Below, piece after piece: positions 1 through 8,038 of a stretch of 64,000 bases of DNA; within the stretch, counting starts at the first letter, position 1; every line of letters starts with the position of its first letter. The stretch is from Streptomyces griseochromogenes (lineage in GTDB: Bacteria > Actinomycetota > Actinomycetes > Streptomycetales > Streptomycetaceae). Under the pieces are notes generated by a model, which saw only the letters and a list, made by a program, of their open reading frames with translations, did no database searches and had not been told where the DNA came from. The DNA is taken from assembly GCF_001542625.1 (NCBI RefSeq), contig NZ_CP016279.1, forward strand, positions 6,138,001 through 6,202,000. Direction: 5' to 3'. Position numbers and translations under genes: made by a program.

Positions 1-12
1 CAGCGTGCGGCC

Positions 13-621
13 ATGCGTGTCGACTACTCCCCGGCATCCGTGGACCCGGGTTTCTTCTACCATCTGCTCACCGCCGTGGTCGTGCCCCGGCCGATCGCCT
101 GGGTCTCGACCCTGTCCCCGGACGGCAGGACGGCCAATCTGGCGCCGCACTCGTTCTTCACCGTCTCCAGCGCCCGTCCGCCCGTCGTCCAGTTCACCTC
201 GGTGGGCCGCAAGGACTCGCTGCGCAACGTGGAGGACACGGGCGAGTTCGTCGTCAACTTCGCTCCCGAGCCGCTGCTCGCGCAGATCAACGCGACCGCG
301 ACCGACTTCCCCCGCCACGAAGGCGAGTTCGACGCGGTGGGCATCGAGCGCGAGCCGTCGCTGCGGTTGAAGCCCCCGCGCGTGGCCGCGTCTCCGGTCG
401 CGCTGGAGTGCACGCTGCACTCGACACTGCGGCTCGGCGACTCGACGGTGGTGTTCGGTCAGGTGGTCCACGCGGCGGTGAGGGAGGACGTGCTGGTGGA
501 CGGCCGGCCGGACATCACGCTCCTGCGCCCCCTGGCCCGGCTGGGCGGGAACGAGTGGAGCACGATCGGGAAGGTGCGCAAGGCGGCGCGCATCCCGTAC
601 CGGGAGCCGGCGGCCGGCTGA
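13..621 (+). CDS. flavin reductase family protein (flavoredoxin-like)
   Basis: This 202-residue protein resembles the FMN-binding split-barrel flavin reductases, which bind FMN and either reduce free flavin with NAD(P)H or act as small flavoproteins in the cytoplasm. The N-terminal part carries the family-typical stretch VVVPRPIAWVSTLSPDGR followed by NLAPHSFFTVSSARPP, which forms the flavin pocket, and the C-terminal half ends with LGGNEWSTIGKVRKAARIPY. The length fits the family. The ATG at 13 has little upstream sequence because the window begins there, so the start is not independently confirmed. It converges on the cache-domain gene, and I see no operon partner. The substrate is unknown. 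Confidence 0.9.
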   Translation: MRVDYSPASVDPGFFYHLLTAVVVPRPIAWVSTLSPDGRTANLAPHSFFTVSSARPPVVQFTSVGRKDSLRNVEDTGEFVVNFAPEPLLAQINATATDFPRHEGEFDAVGIEREPSLRLKPPRVAASPVALECTLHSTLRLGDSTVVFGQVVHAAVREDVLVDGRPDITLLRPLARLGGNEWSTIGKVRKAARIPYREPAAG

Positions 622-649
622 GGGCGGGTGCTTCCGCTCCCGCCACCGC

Positions 650-1429
650 TCATGTGCCGGCGAGCACGAGGACGAGCGGAATCCCGTGGCACGGCACCAG
701 CCGCAGGTCTCCGTACGCCGCCGGCCGGGCTTCGGCGAGCAGTTCGCCGAAGTCGGGGCCCTTGGTGAGGGATCCGGCGAGGTGGGCGGGGTCGGCGGAG
801 GCGGCGACCCGGCCGCGGGCGTTCACCAGGCGGGCGGGGCGGGGAAGGCGCCGGAGCAAGGGGAGTACGGCCGCTTCGAAGTGCCGCAGGTACACGTCGG
901 CGGCGGCGACGCCGGCGAAGCGCCCCTCGCTCTCGACCGGCGCGGACAGGGTGAGGCTGTATTCGTCGGAGCAGAGGTAGTCCACGTACGGCCCCGCCAC
1001 GGCTCGGTGTCCGGTGTCCCTGGGCAGGGCGAACCAGTCCCAGTGCGTGTAGTCCGAGTACGCCGAGCGGCTGGGGTCGAGGTCGAGCAGCAGGGGTCGT
1101 ACCTCGCCGTCGGGGCCCGACTGCCACCATTCCAGCCAGGCGGGTACGTCGGCCAGCAGGCCGGGGGCCGCGACGAAACCGACGCCGGAGACCAGTTCCT
1201 GACGGGCCAGCCGCTGGTGCAAGCCGGGGCGGAGGGCGGCGAGGTCCGCGCTCACGGGCCCGCGCCCCTGTGCGGCCACCCGGGCGAGCAGGGCCGCGGT
1301 GTCGGCGCGAGTGGCGGCGACGGCCTCGAAGACCGTCTCCAGCGTGCCGCCCACCTGCGAGGCCACCCACTCGGCGTCCGTGTCGAGCGTCGCGGCCGGC
1401 GAAGCGGCCTGCACGGGACTCCAGCCCAT
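650..1429 (-). CDS. cache-domain-containing protein
   Basis: This 259-residue protein looks like a single cache-type small-molecule binding domain. It has the pattern GVGFVAAPGLLADVPAWLEWW, an aromatic and Asp-rich pocket region (SAYSDYTHWDWFALPRD), GPYVDYLCSDEYSLTLSAPV and GVAAADVYLRHFEA. No transmembrane segment or signal peptide is evident, so it is probably cytoplasmic, which is unusual because cache domains are mostly extracytoplasmic. A GGAGG ribosome site lies five bases before the ATG. It is transcribed just after the GntR-family gene, 39 bp apart, and opposite a polyamine-type ABC operon. It may therefore sense the same ligand as that transporter. This is inference from context only. 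Confidence 0.8.
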   Translation of the reverse strand: MGWSPVQAASPAATLDTDAEWVASQVGGTLETVFEAVAATRADTAALLARVAAQGRGPVSADLAALRPGLHQRLARQELVSGVGFVAAPGLLADVPAWLEWWQSGPDGEVRPLLLDLDPSRSAYSDYTHWDWFALPRDTGHRAVAGPYVDYLCSDEYSLTLSAPVESEGRFAGVAAADVYLRHFEAAVLPLLRRLPRPARLVNARGRVAASADPAHLAGSLTKGPDFGELLAEARPAAYGDLRLVPCHGIPLVLVLAGT

Positions 1430-1468
1430 GGTGTCCTCCAGCGGGGACGGGAACCGGACGCGGCGCGT

Positions 1469-2239
1469 TCAGAGGGTGAGGCGTACGGCGACGAGCCGCG
1501 CCGTCGACTCCCTGACGCACCGCTCGGCCAGCGTGCCGGCCGATTCGTGGGCCCCATCTTGCACGGCCGAGATCACGGAGCGGTGACGCTCCGCCACTTC
1601 TTCACGATATTCATCGCTCCCGAGGACGAGGCACAGCAGCGCGCCCACGTCGCTCTGCAGGGCGACCTGCTCGCGGGTGAGCCGGGCGGACTGGGCGGCC
1701 GCCGCGAGTTCGACGTGGAAACGGCCGTACAGGCGACTGCGTGCCGCCGTCCCCTCGGCCTGCGCCAACTGGTCTGCCGTACGGCACAGTTGATGCAGGT
1801 CGGCGGGTTCCGTGCGCTGCGCCGCGAGGCGGGCGGCGGCGCCGGACAGGGCGGCCCAGTGGTCGCCCAGGTCGCGCAGCTCCTCGGTGCTCCAGCCGCG
1901 CAGCCGCACCCTGAGCCGGTCGTCGGCGGGGACCTCGGGCAGCGAGACGAAGCTGCCGCCGCCACGACCCCTGCGGGTGGTGACCAGACCTTGCTGGCGG
2001 AGGGCCATGAGCGCCTCGCGCAGGGTCACCGTGGAGACGCCGAGCTGTCCGGCCAGCTCGCTCTCGCCGGGGAGCTGCTCGCCGTCGGCGAGGAGGCCCA
2101 GCTCTATGGCGTCGCCGATGCGACGGACGACGGTGTCCACCCGGGCCCGGTTGTCCACCGGACTGAAGACGGCTCTGCGGGCGCCGCTTCCCGTCTCCCG
2201 GGCGCCGCCGTCGATCTCGTGCTGCCTCACGGCCACCAC
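1469..2239 (-). CDS. FadR/GntR-family transcriptional regulator (FCD domain)
   Basis: This 256-residue DNA-binding protein has an N-terminal winged helix of GntR type (ELGLLADGEQLPGESELAGQ, then LGVSTVTLREALMALRQQGL and the basic wing TRRGRGGGSFV). An all-helical FCD ligand-binding domain occupies roughly residues 110-240. Regulators of this class normally repress a neighbouring operon until a metabolite binds. The gene is divergent from the ABC importer at 2341, with 101 bp between them, so it is the obvious candidate regulator of that importer and of the cache gene downstream. The start is a GTG at 2239. Further GTG codons at 2236 and 2230 are equally possible. Confidence 0.9.
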   Translation of the reverse strand: MVAVRQHEIDGGARETGSGARRAVFSPVDNRARVDTVVRRIGDAIELGLLADGEQLPGESELAGQLGVSTVTLREALMALRQQGLVTTRRGRGGGSFVSLPEVPADDRLRVRLRGWSTEELRDLGDHWAALSGAAARLAAQRTEPADLHQLCRTADQLAQAEGTAARSRLYGRFHVELAAAAQSARLTREQVALQSDVGALLCLVLGSDEYREEVAERHRSVISAVQDGAHESAGTLAERCVRESTARLVAVRLTL

Positions 2240-2251
2240 CTTGTGCGTTGA

Positions 2252-2280
2252 CTCAAGCTTTACCCTGAGGGCGTCTTGAG
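2252..2280. promoter_or_regulatory. candidate GntR operator in the divergent promoter region
   Basis: The 101-bp space between the divergent GntR gene and the ABC operon holds the inverted repeat CTCAAG (2252-2257) and CTTGAG (2275-2280), with a related TTGAGCTTAGA running on to the right. This stretch is AT-richer than its surroundings. GntR-family operators are short dyads in such positions, so this is the likely binding site of the 1469-2239 product. That assignment is inferred, and no -10/-35 pair is obvious. Confidence 0.4.
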
Positions 2281-2340
2281 CTTAGAACTATGACTTCATA
2301 TGTTTGCGCCCAACGTAGAGCGCGCCAGAAAGGTTCCCGC

Positions 2341-3372
2341 ATGGAGGAAATTGCGATCCGCCTGCAGGACCTGCGGAAGTCGTTCGGGGAGACGACCGCG
2401 GTGGCCGGAGTGGACCTGGAGATCCGGGACGGGGAGTTCTTCTCGATGCTCGGGCCGTCCGGCTCCGGCAAGACCACGGTCCTGCGGCTCATCGCCGGGT
2501 TCGAGACCCCCGGCCGCGGCCGGATCGAACTCGCCGGGCAGGAGGTCACCGGCCTCGCCCCGTTCGAGCGGGACGTGCACACCGTCTTCCAGGACTACGC
2601 CCTGTTCCCGCACATGACCGTCGAGCAGAACGTCGCCTACGGGCTCAAGGTCCGCAAGGTGCCCAAGGCCGAACGCCTGGTCCGTGCCCGCAAGGCGCTC
2701 GCCGAGGTCCGTCTGGAGGGCTACGGCCAGCGCCGCCCCGCCCAGCTCTCCGGCGGGCAGCGCCAGCGCGTCGCCCTCGCCCGGGCCCTCGTGGGCCGCC
2801 CCCGGGTGCTGCTGCTCGACGAGCCGCTCGGCGCCCTCGACCTGAAGCTGCGCGAGCGGATGCAGGTCGAACTCAAGGCACTCCAGCGGGAGGTGGGCAT
2901 CACCTTCGTCTTCGTCACCCACGACCAGGAGGAGGCACTGACGATGAGCGACCGCATCGCCGTCTTCGACCAGGGCCGCATCGCCCAGGTCGGCACCCCC
3001 GCCGAGATCTACGAACGCCCGGCGACCGCCTTCGTGGCCTCCTTCGTCGGCACCTCGAACCTGGTCGAGGGCGAGGCGGCCCAGCGGATGGTCGGCGCCC
3101 CGGGCACGTACACCATCCGTCCGGAGAAGATCCGTGTGCTGGAGGAGTCCGCCGAGTCGGACGCTCCGGAGCACGCCACGGCCACCGGCACCGTCGCCGA
3201 GGTCGTCTACCTGGGCGAGGCCACCCGCTTCCTCGTCGACCTGGACGGCGGCGGCCGGCTCACCGCCCTCCAGCAGAACCTGGACACCTCCTCCGCGGAC
3301 GTCGCCGCCTACCGCGGCGCCCGGGTCCGCCTCCGGTGGCACCGCAGACACGCCGTCCGCATCCCCTCCTGA
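2341..3372 (+). CDS. ABC transporter ATP-binding protein, polyamine type (PotA-like)
   Basis: This 343-residue cytoplasmic ATPase would energise the importer encoded by the next three genes. It has a Walker A motif (GPSGSGKTT), the ABC signature LSGGQRQRVALARAL and a Walker B segment (VLLLDEPLGALD). A His-switch lies in FVTHDQEEALTMSDR. The C-terminal portion from about residue 235 is the TOBE regulatory domain typical of PotA/MalK-like ATPases. I chose the ATG at 2341, which follows the ribosome site AGAAAGG. An in-frame ATG at 2290 has no such site and would add a non-conserved leader. Gene order (ATPase, binding protein, two permeases) matches polyamine importers. Confidence 0.93.
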   Translation: MEEIAIRLQDLRKSFGETTAVAGVDLEIRDGEFFSMLGPSGSGKTTVLRLIAGFETPGRGRIELAGQEVTGLAPFERDVHTVFQDYALFPHMTVEQNVAYGLKVRKVPKAERLVRARKALAEVRLEGYGQRRPAQLSGGQRQRVALARALVGRPRVLLLDEPLGALDLKLRERMQVELKALQREVGITFVFVTHDQEEALTMSDRIAVFDQGRIAQVGTPAEIYERPATAFVASFVGTSNLVEGEAAQRMVGAPGTYTIRPEKIRVLEESAESDAPEHATATGTVAEVVYLGEATRFLVDLDGGGRLTALQQNLDTSSADVAAYRGARVRLRWHRRHAVRIPS

Positions 3373-3418
3373 GTCCCCGCTCTCCCCAAACCCCGCTCCG
3401 CGCAAGACTCCCTCACCC

Positions 3419-4627
3419 ATGGAGAACCTCGTGCGTCTCACCCGAACCCTCCAGGCCGCAGCCTGTGCCGCCGCGCTGCTGCTCACCGCCGCCTGCGGCT
3501 CCTCCGGCTCCGGCGGCGGCTCCTCCGCCGGCCTCAACCCGCCCGACCTCAAGGCCCCGACGAAGCTCGGCAGGACCGAGGGCCAGGTCAACCTGATCGC
3601 CTGGGCCGGTTACGTCGAGAACGGCTCCAACGACCCCAAGGCCGACTGGGTCAGCGGCTTCGAGAAGCAGACCGGCTGCCAGGTCCACTCCAAGGTCGCC
3701 GCCAGTTCGGACGAGATGGTCAAGTTGATGAAGACCGGGGAGTACGACGCCGTCTCCGCCTCCGGGGACGCCTCCCTGCGCCTGATCGCCTCAGGTGACG
3801 CGGCTCCCGTCAACACCGAGCTCGTGCCCAACTACAAGGATGTCTTCGCCGGGTTGAAGAACGGCGCCTGGAACTCGGTGAAGGGGCAGATGTACGGCAT
3901 CCCGCACGGCCGGGGCGCCAATCTGCTGATGTACGACACCGAGAAGGTGAGCCCGGCGCCCACCTCCTGGTCGGCCGTCTTCGACGACGCCTCGAAGCAC
4001 AAGGGCCACGTCACCGCGTACGACTCGCCGATCTACATCGCGGACGCCGCCCTGTATCTCAAGGCGACCAAACCCGAGTTGAAGATCAAGAACCCCTACG
4101 CGCTCGACCAGAAGCAGTTCGACGCGGCCGTGGCGCTGCTGAAGAAGCAGAACGCGGACATCGGCGAGTACTGGAGCGACTACCTCAAGGAGGTCTCCGC
4201 CTTCAAGAGCGGGGACTCGGTCGTCGGCACCACCTGGCAGGTGATCGCCAACCTCGCCGCCGGTGAGGGCGCCAAGGTCAAGGCGTTCGTGCCGAAGGAG
4301 GGTTCGACGGGCTGGTCCGACACCTGGATGGTCTCCGCCAAGGCCGAGCACCCCAACTGCGCCTACAAGTGGCTCGACTGGATCGTCTCGCCCAAGGTCA
4401 ACGCCCAGGTCGCCGAGTACTTCGGGGAGGCCCCGGCCAACTCCAGGGCCTGCGCCGAGACCAGTGACAAGAACTTCTGCACGACCTACCACGCGGCCGA
4501 CGAGGGCTACTGGAAGCACATCGCCTTCTGGAACACGCCCATCGAGCAGTGCCTGGACGGCCGCAAGGACGTCACGTGCGTGCCCTACGCGAAGTGGGTG
4601 CAGGCCTGGACCGAGATCAAGGGCTGA
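3419..4627 (+). CDS. extracellular solute-binding lipoprotein, PotD/PotF-like
   Basis: This 402-residue substrate-binding lipoprotein would capture a polyamine-like solute outside the membrane for the adjacent permeases. A basic N-terminus and hydrophobic segment end in the lipobox LTAAC near residue 26, followed by a Ser/Gly-rich linker. The mature domain reads NLIAWAGYVENGS, then KLMKTGEYDAVSASGDASLR, GIPHGRGANLLMYDTEKV and VVGTTWQVIANLAAGEGAKV, which is characteristic of PotD-type binding proteins. It begins 46 bp after the ATPase gene and ends three bases before the first permease start. A GTG at 3431 is an alternative start. The actual ligand cannot be read from sequence; spermidine or putrescine is the family expectation. 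Confidence 0.92.
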   Translation: MENLVRLTRTLQAAACAAALLLTAACGSSGSGGGSSAGLNPPDLKAPTKLGRTEGQVNLIAWAGYVENGSNDPKADWVSGFEKQTGCQVHSKVAASSDEMVKLMKTGEYDAVSASGDASLRLIASGDAAPVNTELVPNYKDVFAGLKNGAWNSVKGQMYGIPHGRGANLLMYDTEKVSPAPTSWSAVFDDASKHKGHVTAYDSPIYIADAALYLKATKPELKIKNPYALDQKQFDAAVALLKKQNADIGEYWSDYLKEVSAFKSGDSVVGTTWQVIANLAAGEGAKVKAFVPKEGSTGWSDTWMVSAKAEHPNCAYKWLDWIVSPKVNAQVAEYFGEAPANSRACAETSDKNFCTTYHAADEGYWKHIAFWNTPIEQCLDGRKDVTCVPYAKWVQAWTEIKG

Positions 4628-4630
4628 GCC

Positions 4631-5524
4631 GTGACGAGTGAAGTGACGCCCGCCGCCGGACGGGGAACCGTCCGGCGGCTCGCCGGGGCGCTGCACACCC
4701 GGCCCCGGCTCCGCCTGGCCCTCCTGCTCACCGCCCCGCTGCTGTGGCTGACCGTCCTCTACCTCGGCTCACTGACGGTCCTGTTCATCTCGGCGTTCTG
4801 GACGACGAACTCCTTCACCTCCCAGGTGGTGAAGGTCTGGTCGACGGACAACTTCCACGCCCTGTTCACGACCCCGGTCTTCCGCCAGGTGATCCTGCGC
4901 AGCGTAGGTGTGGCACTCGCGGTGACCGCGCTGTGCGCCGTGCTCGCCTTCCCGGTCGCCTTCTACACCGCGCGGGTGGCCCGCCCGAAGTGGCGTCCCG
5001 TGCTCGTGGTGGCGATCCTCACCCCGCTGTGGGCGAGCTATCTGGTGAAGGTGTATGCCTGGCGGCTCATCCTCTCCGAGGGCGGCCTCGCCGACTGGAT
5101 GCTCAACCCCTTGGGCCTCAGCGGCCCCGGTTTCGGTCTGACCGCCACCGTGCTCACCCTGACGTACCTGTGGCTGCCGTACATGATCCTGCCGGTCCAC
5201 ACGGCCCTCGAACAGCTCCCGGCCACCCTGCTCGACGCCTCCGCCGACCTCGGCGCGAAGGCCGGCCGCACCTTCCGCTCGGTGGTGCTGCCCATGGTGC
5301 TGCCGTCTCTCGCCGCGGGCTCCGTGTTCACCTTCTCGCTCAGCCTCGGCGACTACATCACCGTGCAGATCGTCGGCGGCAAGACCCAGCTCATCGGCAA
5401 CGTCGTCTACTCCAACATCGAACTCAACCTGCCCATGGCCGCGGCGCTCGGCACGGTCCCCGTGGTGGTGATCGTCCTGTACCTGCTGGCGATCCGCCGT
5501 ACCGGTGCCCTGAGCAGCCTGTAG
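4631..5524 (+). CDS. ABC transporter permease, polyamine type (PotB-like)
   Basis: This 297-residue inner-membrane permease has about six predicted transmembrane helices. It carries the EAA-type cytoplasmic loop that docks on the ATPase: LDASADLGAKAGRTFRSVVLP, about residues 196-216. It starts with GTG three bases after the stop of the binding-protein gene, which indicates translational coupling. It would pair with the next permease to form the translocation pore. The longer cytoplasmic N-terminus and the LWASYLVKVYAWRLIL segment are usual for PotB/PotH-like subunits. Confidence 0.92.
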   Translation: MTSEVTPAAGRGTVRRLAGALHTRPRLRLALLLTAPLLWLTVLYLGSLTVLFISAFWTTNSFTSQVVKVWSTDNFHALFTTPVFRQVILRSVGVALAVTALCAVLAFPVAFYTARVARPKWRPVLVVAILTPLWASYLVKVYAWRLILSEGGLADWMLNPLGLSGPGFGLTATVLTLTYLWLPYMILPVHTALEQLPATLLDASADLGAKAGRTFRSVVLPMVLPSLAAGSVFTFSLSLGDYITVQIVGGKTQLIGNVVYSNIELNLPMAAALGTVPVVVIVLYLLAIRRTGALSSL

Positions 5525-5536
5525 GAGGAGAGCGCC

Positions 5537-6352
5537 ATGCACCTCAGCCGCACCGCGCGCATCGCTCTGCGCGCAGGCGCCGCACTCGGCTTCGCGGTGA
5601 TCTACGTCCCGCTCCTGCTCGTCCTCCTCAACTCCTTCAACCCCGACCGCAGCGCGAGCTGGCCGCCACCGGGGCTCACCCTGCGCTGGTGGTCCGCGGC
5701 CATGGACAACTCCGGCGCCAGGGATGCCCTGTGGGTGTCGGTGAAGGCGGGCCTGGGCGCCACCACGATCGCGCTCGTGCTCGGCACGCTGATCGCGTTC
5801 GCGGTGGCCCGGCACCGGTTCTTCGGCCGCGGCACGGTGTCGTTCGTCGTGGTCCTGCCGATCGCGCTGCCCGGCATCGTCACGGGCATCGCGCTCAACT
5901 CGGCCTTCGGTACGGTCCTCGCACCGCTCGGCGTGGGCCTCGGCCTCTTCACCGTCATCGTCGGCCACGCCACCTTCTGCATCGTCGTGGTCTTCAACAA
6001 CGTCGTGGCCCGGCTGCGCCGTACGGCCGCCTCGTACGAGGAGGCGGCGATGGACCTCGGCGCGACCACCTTCCGTGCCTTCGCGGACGTCACCTTTCCG
6101 TTGGTCCGCTCCGCGCTGCTGGCCGGGGCCCTGCTCGCCTTCGCGCTGTCCTTCGACGAGATCGTCGTCACGACCTTCACCGCGGGACCCGGCATCGAGA
6201 CCCTCCCCATCTGGATCTTCGACAACATGACCCGGCCCCAGCAGGCCCCGGTGGTGAACGTCGTGGCCGCCGTCCTCGTCCTGCTGTCGGTCGTCCCGAT
6301 CTACGTCGCCCAGCGGCTGTCGGCGGACACGGCGACGTCGAGCCGGGTGTGA
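5537..6352 (+). CDS. ABC transporter permease, polyamine type (PotC-like)
   Basis: This 271-residue second permease has six predicted membrane helices. Its ATPase-coupling loop reads YEEAAMDLGATTFRAFADVTFP. The segment LAFALSFDEIVVTTFTAGPG is strongly typical of PotC/PotI subunits. A GGAGGAG ribosome site lies just upstream of the ATG, 12 bp after the preceding permease, so it is the last gene of a four-gene importer operon beginning at 2341. The next 500 bp contain no convincing gene. Confidence 0.92.
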   Translation: MHLSRTARIALRAGAALGFAVIYVPLLLVLLNSFNPDRSASWPPPGLTLRWWSAAMDNSGARDALWVSVKAGLGATTIALVLGTLIAFAVARHRFFGRGTVSFVVVLPIALPGIVTGIALNSAFGTVLAPLGVGLGLFTVIVGHATFCIVVVFNNVVARLRRTAASYEEAAMDLGATTFRAFADVTFPLVRSALLAGALLAFALSFDEIVVTTFTAGPGIETLPIWIFDNMTRPQQAPVVNVVAAVLVLLSVVPIYVAQRLSADTATSSRV

Positions 6353-6851
6353 GCCGACCCGTCGGGGACGGTGCGGAGGTGTCGCAGGAGCCGGGTGACG
6401 AGGAGTCATGCTCGCCGAGCGGCGATACGGGCCGAGCGGTGCGGGGCCTGACGTTCCACTGCCTGCGGGACGCCCGGCGTGGCCTGACGGCCCCGCACAC
6501 CCCAGGCGCCGATCCGGTGCGCCGGGACGCGGTGCCATGCCGACGGGACCGACGGCCCGGTCTCGCCCGCGCCGCGGTCGCCACCGCACCCGGGCGTCAG
6601 GTGGCCGCGCAGGCACCTGTGCTGACGGCCTGTGATCCGATGACCACCCTCACGGTGGATGCCGCGGTTCATCGCCTCGGCCTTGTCGTGCCGCATCCGG
6701 GCGCCGCCGGGCCGACCGCGGTGCGCGCCGCCCCGGACGGTCTTCTCGGCCGGTCGGCCCGGCCCGTCCACCGGCGTCGCGGCCAGGGCTTTCGTAGGCT
6801 GAGGGTGCCCGACGCCCGTACGAGAGGTGTGCCCGCAGTCAGGAGAGGGTC
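6353..6851. other. gene-free interval
   Basis: About 500 bp between the ABC operon and the damaged DMT transporter. Open frames exist on both strands but their composition is Arg/Pro/Gly-rich, without motifs or good ribosome sites, as expected for chance frames in high-GC DNA. I see no clear terminator, RNA gene or repeat here, apart from the transporter's own promoter presumably near the right end. Decayed coding sequence is possible but cannot be shown. Confidence 0.4.
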
Positions 6852-7701
6852 GTGATCGGACTGGCCGCGTTGTTCGCCGTCGCGGGAGCGGCGAGCAACG
6901 CCGTGGGGACCGCGTTCCAGCGCAAGGCGGCGTCCACGAGCCGACGGACCGGGGTACGGCTCCTCGGGGAGCTGATGCGGCGGCCCGCCTGGGTGATCGG
7001 TGCCGCGGTGTTCCAGAGCCTGGCGCTGGTCAACGGGCCGCTCGCGCTGGTCCAGCCGCTGTTCATCCTGGAGCTTCCGTTCGCCCTGCTCGTCGCCGGT
7101 CCGCTGATGCACCGTCGGCTGCCCCGCTCGGGCTGGTGGGGTGTCGGTGCCGTCGTGGGGTGTCGGTGCCGTCGTGGCGGGTCTGGCCGTCCTGCTCGCC
7201 TCGGCCGCCCCGCACGGAGCCACCGACCAGGCGCCGCTCGACCGGTGGCTCCCGGCGCTCGGGCTGTGCCTCGGCGGGATGGCCGCGACCGTGCTGCCGG
7301 CCTGCCGGGGGCGGGCGGGGGTGCGCCGAGCGGCGCTGCTGGCGGTGGCCTCCGCGACGGGCAACGCCCTGACCGCCGCACTGCTGAAGTCGGCCTCCGG
7401 GACCTTCGCCGACCACGGCTTCGTGGCGTTCCTGCGGGCCTGGCAGACCTACGGCTTCGCGCTGACCGGCGTCGCCGCCGTGCTGCTGCTGGAGAACGCC
7501 CTGCAGGCCGGCCCGCTGGCGGCCGCGCAGCCCGCCCTGACCATCGGCGACGCGGTGATCAGTCTGGCCCTGGGCATCGCCCTGTTCCACGAGCACGTCC
7601 GCACGGGCTGGTGGCTGGTACCCGAGGCGTGCGGTGCCGTGCTGATCGTGACGGGTGTGCTGGTGCTGAGCCGGGCGGTTCAGCACATCACCGACACGTA
7701 A
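6852..7701 (+). pseudogene. DMT-family membrane transporter interrupted by a 19-bp tandem duplication
   Basis: The first 97 codons encode a DMT/NIPA-like N-terminus (MIGLAALFAVAGAASNAVGT, then RPAWVIGAAVFQSLALVNGP and LVQPLFILELPFALLVAGPL). After SGWWGVGAVV the frame shifts and becomes an Arg-rich readthrough. The rest of the protein continues in the +1 frame from AGLAVLLASAAPHG to the stop at 7701, with further membrane helices and the DMT-like end HEHVRTGWWLVPEACGAVLI. The shift coincides exactly with two copies of a 19-bp unit, and removing one copy restores a continuous protein of about 277 residues. A GTG at 7141 could restart translation of the second half. This is either a true broken gene, a reversible slippage switch, or an assembly error. 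Confidence 0.85.
7141..7178 (+). repeat. 19-bp tandem direct repeat causing frameshift
   Basis: The unit GTGTCGGTGCCGTCGTGG plus one base occurs at 7141-7159 and again at 7160-7178. The copies are identical except for the final base. Because 19 is not a multiple of three, the second copy moves the transporter reading frame by one. This is the expected product of slipped-strand duplication. Confidence 0.95.
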
Positions 7702-7848
7702 GTCCGACAAAGAGCAATCAGTCCGGCTTGTTGCCGAATAAATACCCCCGCGCTCACCGCTCGACGGCACGACCCCGGACCGTCTCACATTCAATGGCTT
7801 GCGCGGCGAACAGGCGATGGTTACCAGCCTGTCAATGAACGCTCCGCG

Positions 7849-7878
7849 TTGTGATGGTTCCCCTATGTGAGTGATAGA
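7849..7878 (+). promoter_or_regulatory. candidate housekeeping-type promoter of the conservon
   Basis: The 337 bp between the transporter remnant and cvnA contain no gene. TTGTGA at 7849-7854 and GATAGA at 7873-7878, 18 bp apart, resemble -35 and -10 boxes of the principal sigma factor and would leave a leader of about 155 nt before cvnA. The region is AT-richer than the genome average seen around it. The assignment is by consensus only. Confidence 0.35.
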
Positions 7879-8038
7879 GTCCCGGCGTCTGCGACCTTGG
7901 TCCACTCGGCTCAGCCGCCGCATTGAGAGGCGCGGTTCTCAGCACGACGGCGGCCGAGTCGTTCCAAGTGGTTGTGCCACGGATTTCCCCCGAGGTCCGT
8001 CTGTCGACGACTGCAGGCTACACATAGGAAAGGTTTCC

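Noticed and set aside
2296..3591. 431-codon reverse frame opposite the ABC ATPase
   Set aside because: It is antisense to a gene with complete Walker and signature motifs and has no recognisable product.
6406..6771. 121-codon reverse frame in the gene-free interval
   Set aside because: Its composition is Arg/Gly/His-rich, with no ribosome site or motif and no partner gene.
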